Assembly (NCBI GenBank): GCA_947034895.1
Contig: OX344762.1
Location: 3,164,501 to 3,228,500 of the forward strand
Direction of reading: 5' to 3'
DNA from: Rhytidiadelphus loreus
Taxonomy: Eukaryota > Streptophyta > Bryopsida > Hypnales > Hylocomiaceae
Length of the DNA: 64,000 nt
Each line of letters begins with the position of its first letter. Position 1 is the stretch's first letter. The notes under the pieces are model-generated. The model saw nothing but the letters and a program-made list of their open reading frames with translations, was not told the DNA's origin and searched no databases. The position numbers were made by a program, and so were the translations under genes. This document shows positions 61,401-64,000 of the stretch, piece by piece.

Positions 61401-61762
61401 AATTTTCCTCATGATAAATGGGGAGGTTTATCCCATGGTGACAAGGATCATACAGAGACCTCCCCATGATACAGTGGGAGATCTTCATATGATCACTGAC
61501 TATAATGAAACCCCGATGAATCATAAGGAAAGCTATCTGAGTTTGTGAAACGGTCTACGTTTACCGGAAACCCTGTTAGTGATTCTCAGTCAGAGTTCTC
61601 ACAATAGGTGTTGAAATTGCAGTTGCATTGTCATATAGTCCTCAGATTCGGGACGACGCTGTGCCAATGGATGCGACGGATGTGAAGATAGATGCTTTGG
61701 TTAGTAGCAATGGAATACTTGCATTTAGTTCTCAAGCTAAAGAGCACATAAACTCATCATAG
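58456..61762 (+). CDS. 5-FCL: 5-formyltetrahydrofolate cyclo-ligase (5,10-methenyl-THF synthetase), 7 exons
   Basis: Exons: 58456-58624, 59215-59361, 59484-59633, 60322-60363, 60556-60601, 61015-61085 and 61623-61762, joined in phase to 254 residues. The enzyme converts 5-formyl-THF to 5,10-methenyl-THF with ATP, the only known route recycling that folate; plant forms are mitochondrial. Landmarks: RQQKKALRTIVRRELRNFSP, DEAIQKHVLSAEWFQNSKRI then CAYVSCASLREV, KVYVPRIEDKESHMRMLHI, MNILEPKPLDSLGNPREE, EPLDLFLLPG, GLAFDRKGGRLGRGGGYYD (nucleotide/substrate loop), AKNKGWKSPLL and VALSYSPQI. Intron 4 begins with GC (CCAG then GCACTT, 60364); the others are GT-AG. An N-terminal stretch before MATLKN (second ATG at 58501) is basic and could be a mitochondrial presequence. 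Intron 1 carries a damaged duplicate of exon 2. Confidence 0.9.
58640..59260 (+). repeat. About 300-bp tandem duplication spanning intron 1/exon 2 of 5-FCL
   Basis: Two consecutive copies share GGTATCAAT, GACGGGTACTT/GAGGGGTACTT, CATTGCGTGGAGTGATT, TTAGGGTTTGT, ACGAACTGATTGAGT/ACGAGCTGATTGAGT and the start of exon 2. In the first copy the exon text near 58910-58955 still reads QKYVLSAKWYQNSKRICA, but the acceptor (GGGCAG in the real exon) is lost and the frame ends early, so it is a dead exon. Confidence 0.8.
59948..60290. repeat. Dispersed intronic repeat R, copy 3 (5-FCL intron 3)
   Basis: Closest relative of 19945-20330; both contain TATGAATTTCTTATGCAAT and CAAAGTGGGAGGTTG, then CCATTCAAA and AGTATCCTC. 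It lies just before the 42-nt fourth exon. Class unknown. Confidence 0.65.
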
Positions 61763-62117
61763 TGGCCTAATGTTCTAACAAGCACAGAATGGCACAGATG
61801 AAGCTTCTTTGCGAGGTTGAGGCCCTTAGTGCATATTAGGGGATACTCACTTTTCATGTAGCCATTGTGGAATAAAATGGTGTCCATTTTTTATTTGTGC
61901 ATCACGACCTGAGTCTGCTGTTCAAGACAGCTGTGTCACATCCTACTGATTTTGAATGCATTTTTCAACCAGTCATGAAATTCTTAGAATCCATCATGTT
62001 AGCTTGAAATTTTTTCATCTAAATAAATAAATAATTCGTCTTTACAATGATGAATGAGAGTCACTCCTATGATATTAGAGATTTGCCTTTGATCTCCAAT
62101 AATTAAGTATAATTTCT

Positions 62118-62771
62118 CCTCAATGTCCAAGGCTTTTTTTAGGCCTTTTTTGAGCTTCTTGGAGTTTGCTCAAAACTAAACCAAAAGAATCAATTTTGAT
62201 AAGTTTCATCAATTAAAAAAAAATCATAACCATACAAATTCAAATTAGATGTTGTGGATAATGTAGGAAAGAAAACACAACAATATCACTTATGGATTGA
62301 AAGATTACTATAATGTTTGATTAAGATTGTGTTAAGATTGTTAAAATAGTTTGAAGTCTTTCAATCTTCTTTTTACATGTCAAATATAAAGTTAAGGTCA
62401 TGAAAAAAAAAAATAGGTTAGAGTACATAATGTGTATAACCACAATCAATCTATGACTTCTCAAAATGTATCCTACAATCTTCTTATATGCATTTTTAAT
62501 GTCATTCCTCCCCCCCATCCAATGTACTTGAGGCTCATCTTCAAGATCCTATTAAAATACTAGAAAATTAAGATTTGCAATGATTTTCCCCTTGTACAAA
62601 ATTTCCAATATGATAATTATAAACAATTTTTTTCAAAGTCGGATTTTCATGCTAAGAATAGACTTTTAAAAGTATTTATTTTTTGAAAAAAAATAGTTAA
62701 ACTAGTATATTGGTAAGATTTTATTTAACTTCAAACTTCAAAATATGATGCCTTCAACATTTAGGGGTTAA
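62118..62771. mobile_element. TTAA-type MITE, subfamily F, third copy
   Basis: The left end is decayed (CCTCAATGTCCAAGGC); the right end GATGCCTTCAACATTTAGGGG is followed by TTAA (62768-62771). The interior matches 10103-10748 in the same orientation (TTTTGAGCTTCTTGGAGTTTGC, TGGATTGAAAGATTA). About 650 bp, non-coding. It lies about 350 bp after the 5-FCL stop. Confidence 0.65.
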
Positions 62772-63460
62772 TAATCAATGGAGACTAATCAACCATTCTA
62801 GAATTATTGCATCTCTTCAAACTCAATTTTTTAATTGATTAAAAAACTTTGGAGGTACAAAGCTATATATAGAGGTTTAAAGATTATCATAAGTTCATTC
62901 AACTTCAAATGCATATTCCATTTCAAGCCCTCCTAAGGTATAGGAATTGTTTATAATCCATCTTTTGTCCAAATGAAGAATATCAAACAAAACAAAGCAT
63001 AAAACTCAATTGAAGTTCTTTTGTCTTGAATTTTGAAAAAAATAGCTAAAATATCAAGTCTCCTACAAAATCATCCTACTCCTACTTCAATTATAGGAGT
63101 AGGGCAAGGAAGATTGAACTAAACAAAGCATGAAATTCCACATACATTCTTTACACTTGAGTGTTGACAAATTGACTAAAAGAATATGAGATTCAGTCTC
63201 AAAAAAATTCTCCTACTCCTACTCCTACTTCAATTGTCTCCTTCGATCTGCTAAAACCACGACGGAGATTAATAAACCCTAAACCCTATTACGAAGGCTT
63301 GATCAGCAATCTAGACGAGAGTGTTACAATCCATCATTGATTGTAGAGAATCTGATCATCACCATCTTCCCCAAGTGAGCCTAAGAATCATAAATTCAAT
63401 CAATTCAATCAAATCCTACACTGAAACTAAAACTACCATATTCAAGAAAACTACAACTAT
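62772..63460. other. Intergenic region with 3' end of the methylesterase-like gene
   Basis: No other gene. AAACCCTAAACCCTA near 63277 is a two-unit telomere-like box, common in plant genomes. TCCTACTCCTACTTCAAT recurs at 63080 and 63215. Confidence 0.5.
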
Positions 63461-63730
63461 CTATTGTCCAGAGATGCAAGTGAGGAGTCGGACAAGCTCC
63501 AGCGGCGCCGAGAAGAAGACGCCGTGGTCGCCATCGGGCATGCAGAACACTTTCTCCGGCGGATTGGCGGCGATCATGGCGTCTTGATCTTGAGGAGAGA
63601 CGCCCTTGTCCTTCCCCGTGCGAATGTAGAATCTTCTCACGGTGCCGAACTTGGCTGCTGTCAAGGGAAGGACTTCGGTGCCTGGGACGTAGGGCGTGTC
63701 GGTGACCAGAACCTTCGACAGATTGATGTA
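63461..63730 (-). CDS. Methylesterase (MES/SABP2-like) alpha/beta hydrolase, last exon, partial
   Basis: The minus-strand terminal exon encodes 89 residues after an acceptor (GTTTCCCCAG before 63730): YINLSKVLVTDTPYVPGTEV, KFGTVRRFYIRTGKDKGVSP, QDAMIAANPPEKVFCMPDGD, HGVFFSAPLELVRLL. This is the C-terminal part of plant methylesterases, carrying the catalytic Asp (TGKDK) and His (GDH). Such enzymes hydrolyse methyl esters of small hormones such as salicylate, jasmonate or auxin; the substrate cannot be told from this exon. The nucleophile Ser exon must lie beyond the window's right edge; 63731-64000 is intron or beyond. Confidence 0.8.
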   Translation of the reverse strand, partial: YINLSKVLVTDTPYVPGTEVLPLTAAKFGTVRRFYIRTGKDKGVSPQDQDAMIAANPPEKVFCMPDGDHGVFFSAPLELVRLLTCISGQ

Positions 63731-64000
63731 CTGGGGAAACACGTGCACGCAATTAGATGAGAAATTTTGGTGTCAGTAGAGGCGGAATTGGTTACTTGCG
63801 TGGGGGTGAATTTTCACTGGAAGAATTCATACCCTGCAGTAACATTTGTAGCAATGTTTGAACGTTTGTTGATAATAGTCAAATGTTCTAAAGTGTACAT
63901 GAATTTGGAGGGTTTAACGACGGTTTAGCAACGTGAAACAGTTTGGAACAGGCTTGAAGAGTTCACAAGTTTTGACAAACAATCTAATTTTGAACCACGC

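Noticed and set aside
63275..63292. Telomere-like AAACCCTAAACCCTA
   Set aside because: Only about two units; common in plant promoters and spacers, not a telomere.
1..64000. tRNA, rRNA or CRISPR features
   Set aside because: No cloverleaf with GGTTCGA-type B box, no rRNA core, and the tandem repeats here lack uniform spacers.

Overview
The window reads as nuclear DNA of a land plant. Protein genes have many GT-AG introns, exons are roughly half G+C while intergenic DNA is very A/T-rich, and the encoded families (a PELP1/Rix1-type protein, a plant DPP8/9-like peptidase, a 5-formyltetrahydrofolate cyclo-ligase and a methylesterase) have their plant forms. Species cannot be fixed; the AT-rich, repeat-laden spacers with compact GC-richer genes would suit a bryophyte or another seed-free lineage, but that is inference.

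Layout. 1-13.2 kb: no gene, only tandem repeats, GC-rich minisatellite patches and short inverted-repeat (MITE-type) transposons. 13.2-14.4 kb: a single-exon CMGC/RCK-like protein kinase. 14.7-17.2 kb: tandem repeats and a block copied from, or to, the kinase upstream region. 17.9-25.0 kb (+): a 14-exon PELP1/Rix1-like gene, convergent with a 5-exon DPP8/9-like serine peptidase at 25.6-29.9 kb (-), whose leader runs to about 31 kb. 31-53 kb: a transposon graveyard with a decayed PRMT5 fragment, a very long palindrome, hAT-, CACTA-, Mutator- and Stowaway-like MITEs, and an inverted repeat with three nested insertions. 53.8-54.8 kb: a second, about 95% identical kinase, truncated at its C terminus. 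55.6-57.8 kb: a 2.1-kb element with about 420-bp terminal inverted repeats. 58.5-61.8 kb (+): a 7-exon 5-formyltetrahydrofolate cyclo-ligase gene. 63.5 kb to the window end (-): the last exon of a methylesterase-like alpha/beta hydrolase.

How the parts relate. The four conserved genes are unlinked housekeeping functions (ribosome assembly, peptide processing, folate salvage, ester hydrolysis) and I see no operon-like logic. The most distinctive content is (i) the kinase pair with a cysteine-rich insertion in the activation segment and no TxY motif, (ii) a family of elements ending in CCCCTAAAGG and bounded by TTAA, one of which has its unoccupied target preserved in neighbouring tandem repeats, which is piggyBac-like behaviour, and (iii) an inverted repeat whose uninterrupted arm serves as the pre-insertion state for three insertions in the other arm. 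No rRNA, tRNA, CRISPR array or intact transposase/reverse transcriptase gene was recognised.
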